A DNA stretch of 64,000 nt from Symbiodinium natans (GCA_905221605.1 CAJNDS010002285.1:214501-278500), one strand, 5' to 3'; positions 1 through 9,667 are shown, numbered from the stretch's first letter. Numbers and translations are program-made. Notes: generated by a model from the sequence alone, not told the origin.

Positions 1-1076
1 CAGCATAGCGAGGCCGAAACTGCCCTTGCATAGCCTCACATGGCATCTCCGCTGGTTTCACGGGTTCTGAAAGCATTGTGCTGCGAGGGTATGTTGATCA
101 CCCTCATTCCGGCAAGCTAAGCCTGCATTCGGGTTTGCCCTCACATGGCCCTTAATGGCGAGGCTGTGCTCGCAATTCAATCCACTTCCACTTGCCTGGT
201 TACTGGCCGGCGACGTTTCATCACCTCAAAGGAGCATCCATTCCTCATCATCTTCCGACAAGGCCAGCATCCTTCTCGACACATCAGGGCCATACACCAT
301 AATCACCAGCCTACCCAGGTACCTGATTTCACGTCCGCTGCCATCAATCATCAGGGATGGGTTTGTGGGATCGACATAGAAATCGATGTTCCAAAGCCTC
401 GCATCCTCACAGCATCGGAAATCCCGGAGCTGCAGGTGGAGGTTAGCTGCATTCAGGCTTCTTTGGACATTCCAATTCCCACAGCTGCCCCAGGCTATGT
501 TGCCTCTCCTGGTGCGACGGACAAAGTGGATACGATATGACTGCGACAGTTCCAGGAAAAGCCCTTCACGACGCCCCTGGTGTGACCATGCAAATACACA
601 GCACGCAATTGCCGGCATGGTCCGTCGCTCTCCGTCTGCCTTGCAGCAAGTCTCTTTGGCGTGTGGCACACTGTCCAGGGCACTGTGGACGGCCACTCTG
701 GTCGCCGATAGCCCACGAGCGGAAATCTGCGGTTGAGACGGGGCCCTGTTCCAACAAAGGAAGTTAAGGCCTCGGAACCCTCTTCGCTCGCACAGGTCTG
801 CTATCTTCTTGCACCTCAGTTCCAGGAGGTGTTTCCCTCAACCGTGGTGAGGCCGAACTATGTTGTCCCTCCGAGCGAGGCCGAAGACTTTCCACAATCC
901 TCAGCTTATGCGAGGCCGACAACGGCCGTACACAGGCAGCTATGTGGCTGGCAGAACTACCGAGCAAACACAGTGGTTTCGGTTTGAGTCCTGTTGGAGC
1001 CCACCCTTAGGTACAGCCTCCAGGCCACCGAACAGCTCACTACCTGCGCACCCCACCGGGGTTGAGCCGAGACTTA
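1..1076 (-). mobile_element. Spliced-leader unit, type D, 5' part (D')
   Basis: This is the reverse complement of roughly 51512-52622 and runs off the left edge of the window. Read on the minus strand it starts with a head containing a CAACCCC-GGT-GGGGTG hairpin, then a leader, then the small conserved ORF at 226-618, and it carries several GGCCTC...GAGG hairpins. Its extreme 5' end lies directly against the polypurine tract of copia A1. The spliced-leader string and the GTAAAATTCACC junction seen at 51500-51520 are missing here. The junction reads as if about 16 bp (AATTCACCTGGCTCAA) were deleted from the arrangement seen elsewhere. Confidence 0.8.
226..618 (-). CDS. Unrecognised small beta-rich protein of type-D unit
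   Basis: An ATG-started reading frame of 130 residues, differing at few positions from its partner at 52006-52398. The frame stays open upstream of the ATG, so the true start may be earlier. I do not recognise the family from outside. Within the window it aligns with the 305-residue proteins of the other units: both have a CF.W..(H/S).GR.E...L segment, then a (I/V).FVR strand, a G-CG-W turn, and a block ending in DG(S)GR.I. Here the CxxC pairs of the 305-residue form are absent. The predicted character is alternating short beta strands with no signal peptide or membrane span. The function is unknown. Confidence 0.55.
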   Translation of the reverse strand: MPAIACCVFAWSHQGRREGLFLELSQSYRIHFVRRTRRGNIAWGSCGNWNVQRSLNAANLHLQLRDFRCCEDARLWNIDFYVDPTNPSLMIDGSGREIRYLGRLVIMVYGPDVSRRMLALSEDDEEWMLL

Positions 1077-1088
1077 CACCCCCTCATG
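1077..1088 (-). other. Polypurine tract of copia A1
   Basis: On the minus strand this reads CATGAGGGGGTG, 27 bp after the pol stop codon. It matches 44628-44639 in A2, and the B element has CATGAGGGGGAG at 20631. Such a tract primes plus-strand DNA in LTR elements and should be followed at once by the 3' LTR. Here a type-D unit follows instead. Confidence 0.7.
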
Positions 1089-1114
1089 CACAGATGGTCC
1101 TGGGGTAGTTCCCT

Positions 1115-4100
1115 TCAGTCCTTTCTTTCCTCCTGCTTCAGGATCTTCTTTCCAATCCTGACAAGAGCCTTTACAAGCTCTTCCGGGTAGGTCCCAGACT
1201 CCTTCAGAGACGCACTCTTCGAGTGTTCGTGGTTTCCTGCGCAAACGTACGAAGACAGTTCCCACACACAGGCAGCACTATTAGAAGCGAACCACCATCT
1301 CTTCCAAGTCTTCTCTTTCTTCTCGAAGCAGCATCTATCTACTAGACATCCTTGCGTTAGACCAATGCTTTTAGAGACTTCTAGAAATACCGTTTCCTTC
1401 CACAAAGAGGACCTTTCAGGCCATTCGTGGGTTAACAGCAAACCCTCGTTAGAGGCATAGGGGCCGAAGAGCTTCCCTATAAGTCTCCAGCAACTCTTGT
1501 GAATCTTTAGCGTCTTCCGCCAAAGTTCCAAACCTCGTCGCTTGCGGAAACGCAGGTACCTCAAGGGGCAGCCTGAGCTGCAAAGCGTAGACAAATGCGC
1601 AAAGACACGGACCTTTCCCTGCTTCAGGACTCTTAAGATCTCTTCAAGAACAAGAAAGGTGTTCTTACTCAGAAGATTGATTTCCCGAGTCACTCCGAAG
1701 TACGCTATGCCTTTCTCTCGAGCACACGCTCTCGCTATAGCACTCGACTCTTCGCAGCAAAGCTCCAGAACGACGAGCGACACTGTTCCTTTGGCCACTG
1801 CCGTCGCGGCTTCCATCCAGGAGCTAGGAACCTCCAGCGGAGAGGACCTTACTGCGTTCGACGATACTTCCTTAGTGGTATTGGGCTCATCTTTTACTTC
1901 TTCGACGTTTTCTTCGGAGATCGACGACCACGATTCTGGCTCGTTAATGAGGCCGCTTGCCTCACAAAGACTGACCAAGTTCTCCGCAGTTGGGGACTTC
2001 GTTAGAGCATCTGCGGGGTTGAGTTTCCCCGGTATATACTCCAGCGTCAATCTTTCCTTGGCGACTAGTTGTTGGAGAAAAGCCGCTCTCAACTCTATGT
2101 GGCGGACTTTCCTAAGGAGGGTACTCATTTGCGCTATTGACAGGGCGCTTTCAGAGTCCCCGTACGCGTGCAACTGATATCGGCCTTCCTCCGAGTCAGA
2201 AGGCATCCCCTCCACCATCGTCTGCACCAACAGAGATATATACAATCCCTCTCTTGCGATTTCAGTCAGCGCTGCTAGCTCGGCTTCTGCCGATGACAGA
2301 GCTACGGTCGTCTGTTTCCTACTGAACGTCTTCAAGCAACAATTGTTCCAGGTCACAATTCCACCACTCACAGAGTTCAAACCCCAAGACGCGTCAACAA
2401 AACACGACACTGACTCTCGGTCCTCATCCGGGGCTAAAAGCTCTCTACGTGAGGGGAACACTTGGACCTTATGCGGTAAACCAGACACCCACCTCAGGAC
2501 ATCCCTCATGCAAGCTTCGGCTGCTTCATTTGGGGCTGACTGGTGGCGTCCTAGAAAGCCGCATACATACTGCAAATCAGGTCTTGAAAGCGACGCCCAG
2601 GCTAGGCGTCCCAAGGTACGCCTATAGCGCTCGTGCGCCTCTGGCGTAAGAGGTGTGTCCTGTCCTTTCTTGATGAGGTCAGCATACCGCCGCTCTAATG
2701 GTGGAAGCTTCGGCGCCACCTTAGTGCTTCCGTACTCCTCACAGCAAGACCTCAAGTACTTGGCGTCCAAGCCAAAGTATACGCAGGGCTCTCCGGGCTT
2801 TTTCCGGAAGATCCTACGTCCCAAGAAAGACACCTCACCTGGTTTTCCTTCCAAGAGCTCACCTGTTAGCTTAAGCTTGTAGCGTTTCTTCAGGTCTTCA
2901 TACACCTTTCGAGCTTCGGCGGTGTTCTCGGCCCAAATTAACAGATCGTCAACATAAAAGAGGACAATCACCAAACCATTCTTGGTTTTCTTGCGGAAGA
3001 TTGTAGGGTCCAAGATCTGCTGGAATCCTTGGTTTCCCAAGTACGCCGACAGCTCCTTGTACCAAGAAAGCGGGGCACTTCGAAGCCCGTTCATGGCACG
3101 AAACAGTTTCAAGAAGACCCTTTCGCCGGTCTTTGCGTTTCCTATGTTACTCGGAAGCTGCACAAACTCCGGCCGCGCAATAGCGGCGTGCATAAACGCT
3201 ACCGACACGTCACAGGACAGCACAGACCCTTTTCTACAAAGAACGGAAAGTAGGAGCCGCAGCCCTTCCAGGCTGGTGGTAGGAGAATAGATCCCCTCAG
3301 CGAGCGTGGTGCCGCCCATAGCGGCAAAATCGCGGACAACAAGTCTAGAGCGGTAAAGACCCGGCTTCTTAACCGTATTGACCCAACGGCTCGAAAGAAC
3401 TCTTCTTCCGCTCTCCTTAGCAAGTCTGTACGCTTCTCGCTCGCTCACCACTTCTCCTACGTTGAACGACTCCAATTCTTCTAGTTCCAATTTCATGGAC
3501 AGATAGAGGAGTTTGGGATCTAACAGCTCACCAGAGGTCTCCGAAACAGCTTGCTGGGGGACCTGACAACGAATTCTACCCCCTCCAAACTTAAGCTCAA
3601 AGGAAGACGCCGCTTGATTGCTCACGGCGCGGCAGTCAGGTCCTTCACCTAGCTTCTGAAGATAATGATCCGTCAACCAATCAATCTCCATGTCCTCCAT
3701 GTCAGGTTCAGGAAGATCGCCACCTGCTACCCCCTCATGACCTTCAGATCCCACTTCTGTGGGCTCGTAATCCGGGACATAATCAGGAAGCATTTCTTCA
3801 TCCTCTGGGGCTTCAATTTCTTCTTCTTTTGGAACCATGGGTTCTGCAGGCGGTTCAAACAGCAAAGGCTTTTCGGGGTCCTGCGTGTCAAGCACAAGAG
3901 GATTAGCTTTAGCTAACAGCTCCAACGTTGGGCTGTCATACGTGGGTTCGTCCCGTTCAAAGATCCCACGACACGCTGGAAAGACCTCAATCTCTCCATC
4001 TCCTCCAATGACAGTTCCATACACACCTCCACCTCTAGGATGGACGGGGCCCAGATAGCTCACTCGAACCGTCTTGGCTCCCCGGAACTTTTCTAGATGT

Positions 4101-7100
4101 CGTTTGGAACCGCCAACTTTGGCCTGCGCAGAACAGCCGAAGGGAAGCGTCCTAGTCCTTTGGACTATCTCCTCGTGCAACCTGTCTATTGCTGTGGTAC
4201 TATTGTTGCTGTCAAAGTTCCACAAGTTGAAACTGCGTGCGGCGTACAGCAAACAAGTCTGCCACAACATTCCACCTAAAGGTAACTGCCAAGCAGCGCC
4301 ACCTTCTTCAGCAGGTCGTCGACGCTTTATCTCCGCCTCTAGGTCGAGCCATATCAACCAAAATCCCTGCTTCATCGCAGAGACCTGCCTTTCCACAGCA
4401 CCTTTAGACTGCGGACGGTATCCTGGCACAACATCTACAATCGTAGGGTTCTCGCGCCTCTGCGCCGCGACCCTCTCGCACATGGATATCAGACCCTGTT
4501 CGTTATCGCACCGAAACGTTAAAGTCTTTTGGTGCAATCCAATTTCGCGGATAAACCGATCGATATTGAATAACAAGTTCGGGTCGTGTAGTTCCATGGC
4601 GGGGATAGACATTGAGTACCGGGACGCAACATGTACAAGAAGAAGAACCCTCAGTTTCCCAAAATAATAGAAATCGACCCCAATGGTTTGATTCTCCTTC
4701 TGTAGCTGCCTCTTCAGTCTCCTGGCCGGGACTTTTCCTTTGCTAGAGCAGCAGCTTTCGCAGTTCACATCATAGGGAAAATGACCTCGGGATCGATGTA
4801 CCTGAAGCGCATGGCTTCGCAAAGGGATCCTTTCTTCAATCTCCTCTCCTTGTGGAACTGGGGCTTCAGGAGGTTGTTCCGGGTTTTGTGGGGAACGATT
4901 CGGTTGGTTTGAGGAAGATGGTGGTTCACCATCATCACGGTCCAAGATTAAGGGATCAGAGCCTGTGCCACTTCCTGGAAGGGGCAGCCCTCTGAGCATC
5001 CGCAGATGCCCAGTCAATGGCTGCTTTAAGCCTCCTTCCGGCACTCTCTCATCATTTCCCTTCAACACAATGCATGCCACATCAAGACAACATGCCAAAA
5101 CATGCCAAACATGCCGCAAACAAGCCAACAACTTTAAGGTTTTGGGCTTTCCCTTAGTTGGGGCTTTCGGGCTTTTTCTACCAACCAATAAGATTCGTTC
5201 TACGCAAACACGCTTGAAGCATTTTCGGGCGCGAATACGAATCCAACATCCTCCTTGTCGGGGCTTAATCCTCCTCATCTTAGGGGTTCTCTTGGAGTCT
5301 CTCTGAAACAGCTTTTTGAGCAATTTCCAAAGACCCGAAACAACGACCCCAGCCAAGGCACTGAAGATCAGGATGAGGAACACCATCGCGGACTCAACGA
5401 CCACTCCTATGAATTTAACCGGGAACGAGCACGTACCTGGACGCGCCGTCGCAAGTTTGAGAGGCCTAATCCCTGCTGGCCTTTCTCCGGAGGGTTTAGG
5501 CAGCAGTGAGAGGGGCCTAATCCCTGCTGGCCTTTCTCGGGAAGGTTTAGGCAGCAGTGAGAGGGGCCTAATCCCTGCTGGCGTTTCTTCGGAGGGTTTA
5601 GGCAGCAGTGAGAGGGGCCTAATCCCTGCTGTCCTCTCTCCGGAGGGTTTAGGAAGGAGTGAGAGAGGCCTAATCCCTGCTGGCCTTTCTCCGGAGGGTT
5701 TAGGCAGCAGTGAGAGGGGCCTAATCCCTGCTGGCCTTTCTCCGGAAGGTTTAGGCAGCAGTGAGAGGGGCCTAATCCCTGCTGTCCTCTCTCCGGAAGG
5801 TTTAGGAAGGAGTGAGAGAGGCCTAATCCCTGCTGGCCTTTCTCCGGAGGGTTTGGGCAGCAGTGAGAGGGGCCTAATCCCTGCTGTCCTCTCTCCGGAG
5901 GTTTTAGGAAGGAGTGAGAGAGGCCTAATCCCTGCTGGCCTTTCTCCGGAGGGTTTAGGCAGCAGTGAGAGGGGCCTAATCCCTGCTGCTGGCGTTTCTC
6001 CGGAGGGTTTAGGCAGGAGTGAGAAGGGCCTCATCCCTGCTGGCCTTTCTCCGGAAGGTTTAGGAAGCAGTGAGAGGGGCCTAATCCCTGCTGTCCTCTT
6101 TCCGGAGGGTTTAGGCAGGAGTGAGAGGGGCCTAATCCCCTCTACGCCCCCTGTGGCTAGATTTCCAAAGGGACGACGCAGGTCGGCTATTTTTGAGGTC
6201 TCTTGGCCACTCCATCCCAAACAAATCAAGTCAAGCCATGTTAAGGTTCCAGGGCCATGGTTGCTGCCGCTTCTGCTTCTGGCAACAAGCAAGGGGAGCG
6301 AATCGTCATGCCACGCACAAGCACACATGCCATGCTTAAGGGTTCTAGGGACGTCATGCCCAGCGCAAGCACAAGACAACATGTCAAACATGCCAGCGCT
6401 GCCTTGCGTTAAGGCTTGGGACCCTTGAAAATCATGGTAAAACATCTCCTCCTTGCTCTTTTTGGCTCGCGCGCCTAGCGCGTCATTCTTCTTCCAACCC
6501 CCAAAACAGAGCTGCGCACCGCATGCGCCGATCCTTCCTTCTTCGAAAACAAAACTCTCATGCCAACACACCGCAAAACATGCCACAAGCCATGCCAAGA
6601 ACCATGCCAAAATACGCCAGCAAGACTTTCCTAAAGACTTCTGGGCCATTTCAGGGCATTTTCGGGGTACTTTCGGGCATTTTCGGGGTGTTTCGGGGTA
6701 AGCTCTGTGCACTTCGGGCACGCTCAGGGTGCTTGCGGGGTAGTCTTGAGGAACTTCAGGGACCACTTTCGGGGATACTTCGGCTCTAAGCCCTCGCAGC
6801 AAGAAAGCAAACGGCGTCTCAAGCAAAGCATGCCGGCAATCACCGCTCTCTCTTCCTTGTGGCTTCTCGACTTCCGCCTTCTTTCCTCCTGCCGTCGCTT
6901 TCTTGAGGATGCTCGGTCCTGGCTGTGGCTTAACAACAGAGTCCTGCAGGCAGGTAATCGCGTCTATTTCCATGTCCGAGCCCGAAGGCTGGCGCGGAGA
7001 ACGACCTTTCCCCGCTTTCTGGCGGCGACCCCCGCTCAAAGCCCACCAAGCCCGATTAGCGGATACAAGTTTCACGTTGCGTTTGCCTTTGTACAACCTA

Positions 7101-7348
7101 GACCCGGTTTTGTAGAGATACGTTCTCCACCCTTTCTCCACCGCCGCCCAGGGACTAATGGCGTTAAACGTAACTTCCGCAACGAGAACCTCCGTCAAAA
7201 GAAGGCTACAATCACCGAAGACGACCTCCAAGTCGACGACGCCTGATACGGGGATCTTCCCCCCTGAAGCATTGTACAGGGTGACCTCTCTCTCATGATT
7301 CTTGACCACCCGAATCCGCTGAGGTGTTCCGACGAAACCACATGACAC
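1115..7348 (-). CDS. Copia A1 polyprotein: IN, RT, RNase H, C-terminal domain
   Basis: A 2077-codon frame. About the first 180 residues follow the protease. Residues about 300-680 are a spacer with two hydrophobic stretches and a 17-residue tandem repeat. The integrase zinc motif H-x5-H...CESC is near 848-866, and the catalytic triad appears as GVDF (about 890), CDNEQ (about 945) and AVERQ (about 981). RT has SRWVNTVKK (about 1316), CDVSVAFMHA (about 1377) and FYVDD (about 1461). RNase H has FVDASWG (about 1649), SSAEAEL (about 1684) and YGDSES (about 1728), ending in PGKLNPADALTKS. Residues about 1858-2077 form an extra domain shared with element B, with ELCC, STLCSSGCP and EWP motifs. The N-terminus is an artefact of a frameshift: gag and PR lie upstream in other frames, so the protein is probably not made whole. 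It would act in virus-like particles and copy element RNA into the genome. Confidence 0.93.
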   Translation of the reverse strand: MSCGFVGTPQRIRVVKNHEREVTLYNASGGKIPVSGVVDLEVVFGDCSLLLTEVLVAEVTFNAISPWAAVEKGWRTYLYKTGSRLYKGKRNVKLVSANRAWWALSGGRRQKAGKGRSPRQPSGSDMEIDAITCLQDSVVKPQPGPSILKKATAGGKKAEVEKPQGRESGDCRHALLETPFAFLLRGLRAEVSPKVVPEVPQDYPASTLSVPEVHRAYPETPRKCPKVPRKCPEMAQKSLGKSCWRILAWFLAWLVACFAVCWHESFVFEEGRIGACGAQLCFGGWKKNDALGARAKKSKEEMFYHDFQGSQALTQGSAGMFDMLSCACAGHDVPRTLKHGMCACAWHDDSLPLLVARSRSGSNHGPGTLTWLDLICLGWSGQETSKIADLRRPFGNLATGGVEGIRPLSLLPKPSGKRTAGIRPLSLLPKPSGERPAGMRPFSLLPKPSGETPAAGIRPLSLLPKPSGERPAGIRPLSLLPKTSGERTAGIRPLSLLPKPSGERPAGIRPLSLLPKPSGERTAGIRPLSLLPKPSGERPAGIRPLSLLPKPSGERPAGIRPLSLLPKPSGERTAGIRPLSLLPKPSEETPAGIRPLSLLPKPSRERPAGIRPLSLLPKPSGERPAGIRPLKLATARPGTCSFPVKFIGVVVESAMVFLILIFSALAGVVVSGLWKLLKKLFQRDSKRTPKMRRIKPRQGGCWIRIRARKCFKRVCVERILLVGRKSPKAPTKGKPKTLKLLACLRHVWHVLACCLDVACIVLKGNDERVPEGGLKQPLTGHLRMLRGLPLPGSGTGSDPLILDRDDGEPPSSSNQPNRSPQNPEQPPEAPVPQGEEIEERIPLRSHALQVHRSRGHFPYDVNCESCCSSKGKVPARRLKRQLQKENQTIGVDFYYFGKLRVLLLVHVASRYSMSIPAMELHDPNLLFNIDRFIREIGLHQKTLTFRCDNEQGLISMCERVAAQRRENPTIVDVVPGYRPQSKGAVERQVSAMKQGFWLIWLDLEAEIKRRRPAEEGGAAWQLPLGGMLWQTCLLYAARSFNLWNFDSNNSTTAIDRLHEEIVQRTRTLPFGCSAQAKVGGSKRHLEKFRGAKTVRVSYLGPVHPRGGGVYGTVIGGDGEIEVFPACRGIFERDEPTYDSPTLELLAKANPLVLDTQDPEKPLLFEPPAEPMVPKEEEIEAPEDEEMLPDYVPDYEPTEVGSEGHEGVAGGDLPEPDMEDMEIDWLTDHYLQKLGEGPDCRAVSNQAASSFELKFGGGRIRCQVPQQAVSETSGELLDPKLLYLSMKLELEELESFNVGEVVSEREAYRLAKESGRRVLSSRWVNTVKKPGLYRSRLVVRDFAAMGGTTLAEGIYSPTTSLEGLRLLLSVLCRKGSVLSCDVSVAFMHAAIARPEFVQLPSNIGNAKTGERVFLKLFRAMNGLRSAPLSWYKELSAYLGNQGFQQILDPTIFRKKTKNGLVIVLFYVDDLLIWAENTAEARKVYEDLKKRYKLKLTGELLEGKPGEVSFLGRRIFRKKPGEPCVYFGLDAKYLRSCCEEYGSTKVAPKLPPLERRYADLIKKGQDTPLTPEAHERYRRTLGRLAWASLSRPDLQYVCGFLGRHQSAPNEAAEACMRDVLRWVSGLPHKVQVFPSRRELLAPDEDRESVSCFVDASWGLNSVSGGIVTWNNCCLKTFSRKQTTVALSSAEAELAALTEIAREGLYISLLVQTMVEGMPSDSEEGRYQLHAYGDSESALSIAQMSTLLRKVRHIELRAAFLQQLVAKERLTLEYIPGKLNPADALTKSPTAENLVSLCEASGLINEPESWSSISEENVEEVKDEPNTTKEVSSNAVRSSPLEVPSSWMEAATAVAKGTVSLVVLELCCEESSAIARACAREKGIAYFGVTREINLLSKNTFLVLEEILRVLKQGKVRVFAHLSTLCSSGCPLRYLRFRKRRGLELWRKTLKIHKSCWRLIGKLFGPYASNEGLLLTHEWPERSSLWKETVFLEVSKSIGLTQGCLVDRCCFEKKEKTWKRWWFASNSAACVWELSSYVCAGNHEHSKSASLKESGTYPEELVKALVRIGKKILKQEERKD
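5449..6150 (-). repeat. 51-bp coding minisatellite inside copia A1
   Basis: About 13 full copies and a partial one of a 17-residue unit (GIRPLSLLPKPSGERPA with small variants). Almost all are multiples of 3, so the pol frame stays open. One copy has an extra Ala codon. It sits between PR and IN. A2 has no such repeat and instead carries an accessory ORF in this interval. The opposite strand is also open across the array because the period is divisible by 3. Confidence 0.95.
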
Positions 7349-8271
7349 GTGGCTCCAGAATCCACTAACCAGACGTCTCTCGGTTCTAGCTGGAAGCTGG
7401 CGCAGATGCGCTCTACATCCCCTGCAGTCAAAGAATTGCTAACAGGTCCCAAACGTTGCTTGTCGAGTGAAAAACCTACCCTACGCTCATGCGACTCAGA
7501 AAGGCTCAGTTCAGGACCTTGCTGGGCAAACCTCATTGCCATCGCAGTCTGTGTCGGCGATGCCTCGGACTCTGGTTCTCCCATAGCCCGGGCGCGGTTC
7601 TTCTTTTTCTTGCCCTTGTCCTTGCCTTTCTCTCCCTTTTCACCCTTCTCTCCCTTGGAGTTGGGCTTTCCTTTCGGCGTCGGAGAGCGAGGCGCGCCCT
7701 TCGGAGTAGGCGACCTTTGTCCTTTAGGGCCACCAGTGCCCTTTCCACTCTTCGACTCTCCCTGGCCGCCCTTGCCGCCTTTGCCGCCCTTCTCTCCAGC
7801 CTCACGCTGTCGTGACCAGCAATCCTTTGCCACATGACCATGCTTGCCGCAATGGTCGCAAAGCTTGCCGTCCATTCCACGATTGGCTGCAGTCGGCACG
7901 TCGCACATCCTGAGCTGTTCTTCGAAGTATTTGAGGCTCTTTGTGAGCTCACTCCAGCTGTTGGCGTTGCCGTGCAGCGCCACATACTGTCTCGCCGGAT
8001 GTGAAACGGCCTGCAGCAGGATGGAACAGCGATCTGCTTCGGAGAGCTTCAACTCAGGGAAGTTGCTCAACTTTATCTCCGCCTTGGCGATTTCGTCCTC
8101 CAAGTGTCTGATGATGTCCATGGGCTTTTTGAGCCCCGAACACTGGGCATGCAACTTCATGCAACCGTCTCTCACGTAGACGGCTTCCATTCGAGACACA
8201 ATGGAGTAGCTGAGGTGCAGGGTGCGAACTGCCTCGAACAGCTTCGAAGCAACTCCAAACCACGCTCCCAC
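7195..8271 (-). CDS. Copia A1 gag C-terminal half and protease motif
   Basis: This frame resumes gag after the deletion near 8255. It holds the second half of the capsid-like region (EAVRTLHLSYS onward), a zinc knuckle CDHCGKHGHVAKDC (CX2CX4HX4C) and a Lys/Gly/Pro-rich nucleic-acid-binding tail. It then has the aspartic protease signature WLVDSGATCH. The last roughly 35 residues are out of frame because of a 1-bp deletion near 7318; A2 shows the intact join. Gag and PR are therefore meant to be one frame with pol, as in most copia elements. Confidence 0.9.
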   Translation of the reverse strand: MGAWFGVASKLFEAVRTLHLSYSIVSRMEAVYVRDGCMKLHAQCSGLKKPMDIIRHLEDEIAKAEIKLSNFPELKLSEADRCSILLQAVSHPARQYVALHGNANSWSELTKSLKYFEEQLRMCDVPTAANRGMDGKLCDHCGKHGHVAKDCWSRQREAGEKGGKGGKGGQGESKSGKGTGGPKGQRSPTPKGAPRSPTPKGKPNSKGEKGEKGEKGKDKGKKKKNRARAMGEPESEASPTQTAMAMRFAQQGPELSLSESHERRVGFSLDKQRLGPVSNSLTAGDVERICASFQLEPRDVWLVDSGATCHVVSSEHLSGFGWSRIMRERSPCTMLQGGRSPYQASSTWRSSSVIVAFF

Positions 8272-9098
8272 TTCGCCAAGCTCTGGGAAAGCAGGTAAAA
8301 CAACTTCGCCGACCGAGCTGCAGTGTCAGGAGGCAAAAGGTCCTGCCGGATCTCGTCCTTGACACTGACGCAGAGGCGAATCTCGTTCACATAGGCCTCG
8401 TCTTGCAATGCCAACCATGAACTCATCGTCTCCAGGAAGCCGTGCCAGGCCTCAATCTCTCGCATTCTGTCTCTACCCATCTCCTGGTGGGCTATGACAG
8501 GCAGCTGTGGAAGGTACTTGTCGGCACGGTTGGAAACATATCCACCAGATGAACTTCCAGTATCTTTAGGCCTTGAGGAAGGAAGAGAACTTCCTGTGGA
8601 CGAAGTTGCAGCGAGGAACGGGTCACTCGGGGCAGATGCCGCCGCGGCTTCCGCCTTGGCTTTAGCCTCAGCAGCTGCAAGTTCGGCATCGTTCCTCCTC
8701 TTCTCTTCACTGTCCATGCGACGAAGCATGGTGGCTACAAGCTGTTGGTTTTGTTCCAACTGCTTCCGGTACTGGTCCATCATGGCATCCTGCTGTCTCT
8801 GCTGCTGCTGCATCACTCGCAGCATCTCAACCACCAAACTTTCTCCAACAGCACCACCACCTGGGGCGGTGACTGGCTGTGAACTCGTCGCTGGCGCTGA
8901 GGTCGGAACTCCTTGAGTTCCAAAGGCAGCAAAGGGGTTCGGCTGCTGTCCTACCGGATTCTCACCGGTTCCAAATAGCAAGGCTTCCTCCTCGGGAGTG
9001 TTGTCAGGAACTGGGACTTGCTCAGGGGGCAACGCCCCATGCACTGGAGAACCCTGTGGGCTTCCATGCACACTTCCGCTTTGCTCAGGAGCCGCCAT
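8172..9098 (-). CDS. Copia A1 gag N-terminal half
   Basis: It starts at the ATG about 45 bp downstream of the primer-binding site, matching A2. The N-terminus is Gly/Pro/Gln-rich. A Gln-rich and Ala/Glu/Lys-rich segment (about residues 85-165) looks like a coiled coil, followed by the capsid-like helical part containing YLPQLPVIAHQEMG. The last roughly 30 codons are missense after the deletion near 8255. Gag forms the particle that packages element RNA. Confidence 0.9.
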   Translation of the reverse strand: MAAPEQSGSVHGSPQGSPVHGALPPEQVPVPDNTPEEEALLFGTGENPVGQQPNPFAAFGTQGVPTSAPATSSQPVTAPGGGAVGESLVVEMLRVMQQQQRQQDAMMDQYRKQLEQNQQLVATMLRRMDSEEKRRNDAELAAAEAKAKAEAAAASAPSDPFLAATSSTGSSLPSSRPKDTGSSSGGYVSNRADKYLPQLPVIAHQEMGRDRMREIEAWHGFLETMSSWLALQDEAYVNEIRLCVSVKDEIRQDLLPPDTAARSAKLFYLLSQSLAKWERGLELLRSCSRQFAPCTSATPLCLEWKPST

Positions 9099-9140
9099 GG
9101 CGTGGAGGTACTTAACACAGGCGCTGGAGTCACTCTCAGT

Positions 9141-9152
9141 GCTCCGCTACCA
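9141..9152 (-). other. Primer-binding site of copia A1
   Basis: On the minus strand TGGTAGCGGAGC directly follows the LTR end TTTTCACA. The same 12 bases occur at 9860, 35416 and 60312. The sequence is complementary to a tRNA 3' end of the form GCTCCGCTACCA. An initiator-Met tRNA is likely by analogy with other copia elements but is not proven here. Confidence 0.85.
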
Positions 9153-9667
9153 TGTGAAAAGCAGAGCTCGCGCAGCTGTCTCTTTTTCACTTCGCACTTG
9201 AGCCAAACACCAAAGTGTTCAGCAAGCTTCAGTTCTTGCAGCAAGCTCTCTCCAAGAGCTAAGGGCTCCAAAAAGCTACGAATTCCATCTCAACTTTGTT
9301 CTACAAAGGAGGTAAAGCAAAAGAACAATGCAACTGCTTTGGTCTACACCTCGGGGACTTCAGGTCACTTCCGAACAGCAAAACAGCGAAGCTTCAGAGT
9401 CCACTCTGCACTCCTACTCCCATCCTACACGTCCAACGGCAACGAACGAAGTGGCGGGGACACGGAGTGAGTTGCAACAAGACAGAACCTCAGAGTTCTG
9501 ACACGCACTTCCTCACTACTGCTCTCAAGCAGTTCCAAGTGCTTCAAAACTCATCCTAGGCCATGCCAACAAGACAAGACATGCGTCGCAGTCAACCCAA
9601 ACATGCTTTAGGGACTTTGGGCAAAACCAAACATGCTCATGCCAGTCATGCAGCAGAAAAACTCTCA
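9153..9667 (-). repeat. 5' LTR of copia A1
   Basis: About 515 bp, near-identical to 34900-35415 and 58827-59343, with ends TGAGAG...TTCACA. It contains CTTGAGCCAAA at 9197-9207, which on the minus strand is TTTGGCTCAAG, the 3' end of the dinoflagellate spliced leader, 44 bp before the primer-binding site. Similarity to A2 continues about 12 bp further upstream (ACAGAGAAGCA-like), so the true LTR start could be slightly beyond 9667. Confidence 0.9.

Larger units (their letters stand above)
1077..9667 (-). mobile_element. Ty1/copia retrotransposon A1 (defective)
   Basis: The order on the minus strand is 5' LTR (9667-9153), primer-binding site, gag, PR, spacer with a coding minisatellite, IN, RT, RNase H, C-terminal extra domain, polypurine tract. 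IN before RT is the copia order. Compared with A2 it has a net frameshifting deletion of about 30 bp in gag near 8255 and a 1-bp deletion just after the protease motif near 7318. The IN-RT-RH part is open. No family-A LTR follows the polypurine tract; a spliced-leader unit starts there. Confidence 0.93.

Noticed and set aside
1542-4667. Plus-strand ORFs of 60-211 codons antisense to A1 pol, mirrored at 41049-44174
   Set aside because: Shadows of the polyprotein. Their conservation between A1 and A2 follows from the sense strand.
5316-6428. 370-codon plus-strand ORF with SERGLIPAGLSPEGLGS repeats
   Set aside because: It is the opposite strand of the 51-bp minisatellite in A1 pol; the period of 51 keeps all frames open. 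The minus strand has clear copia homology.
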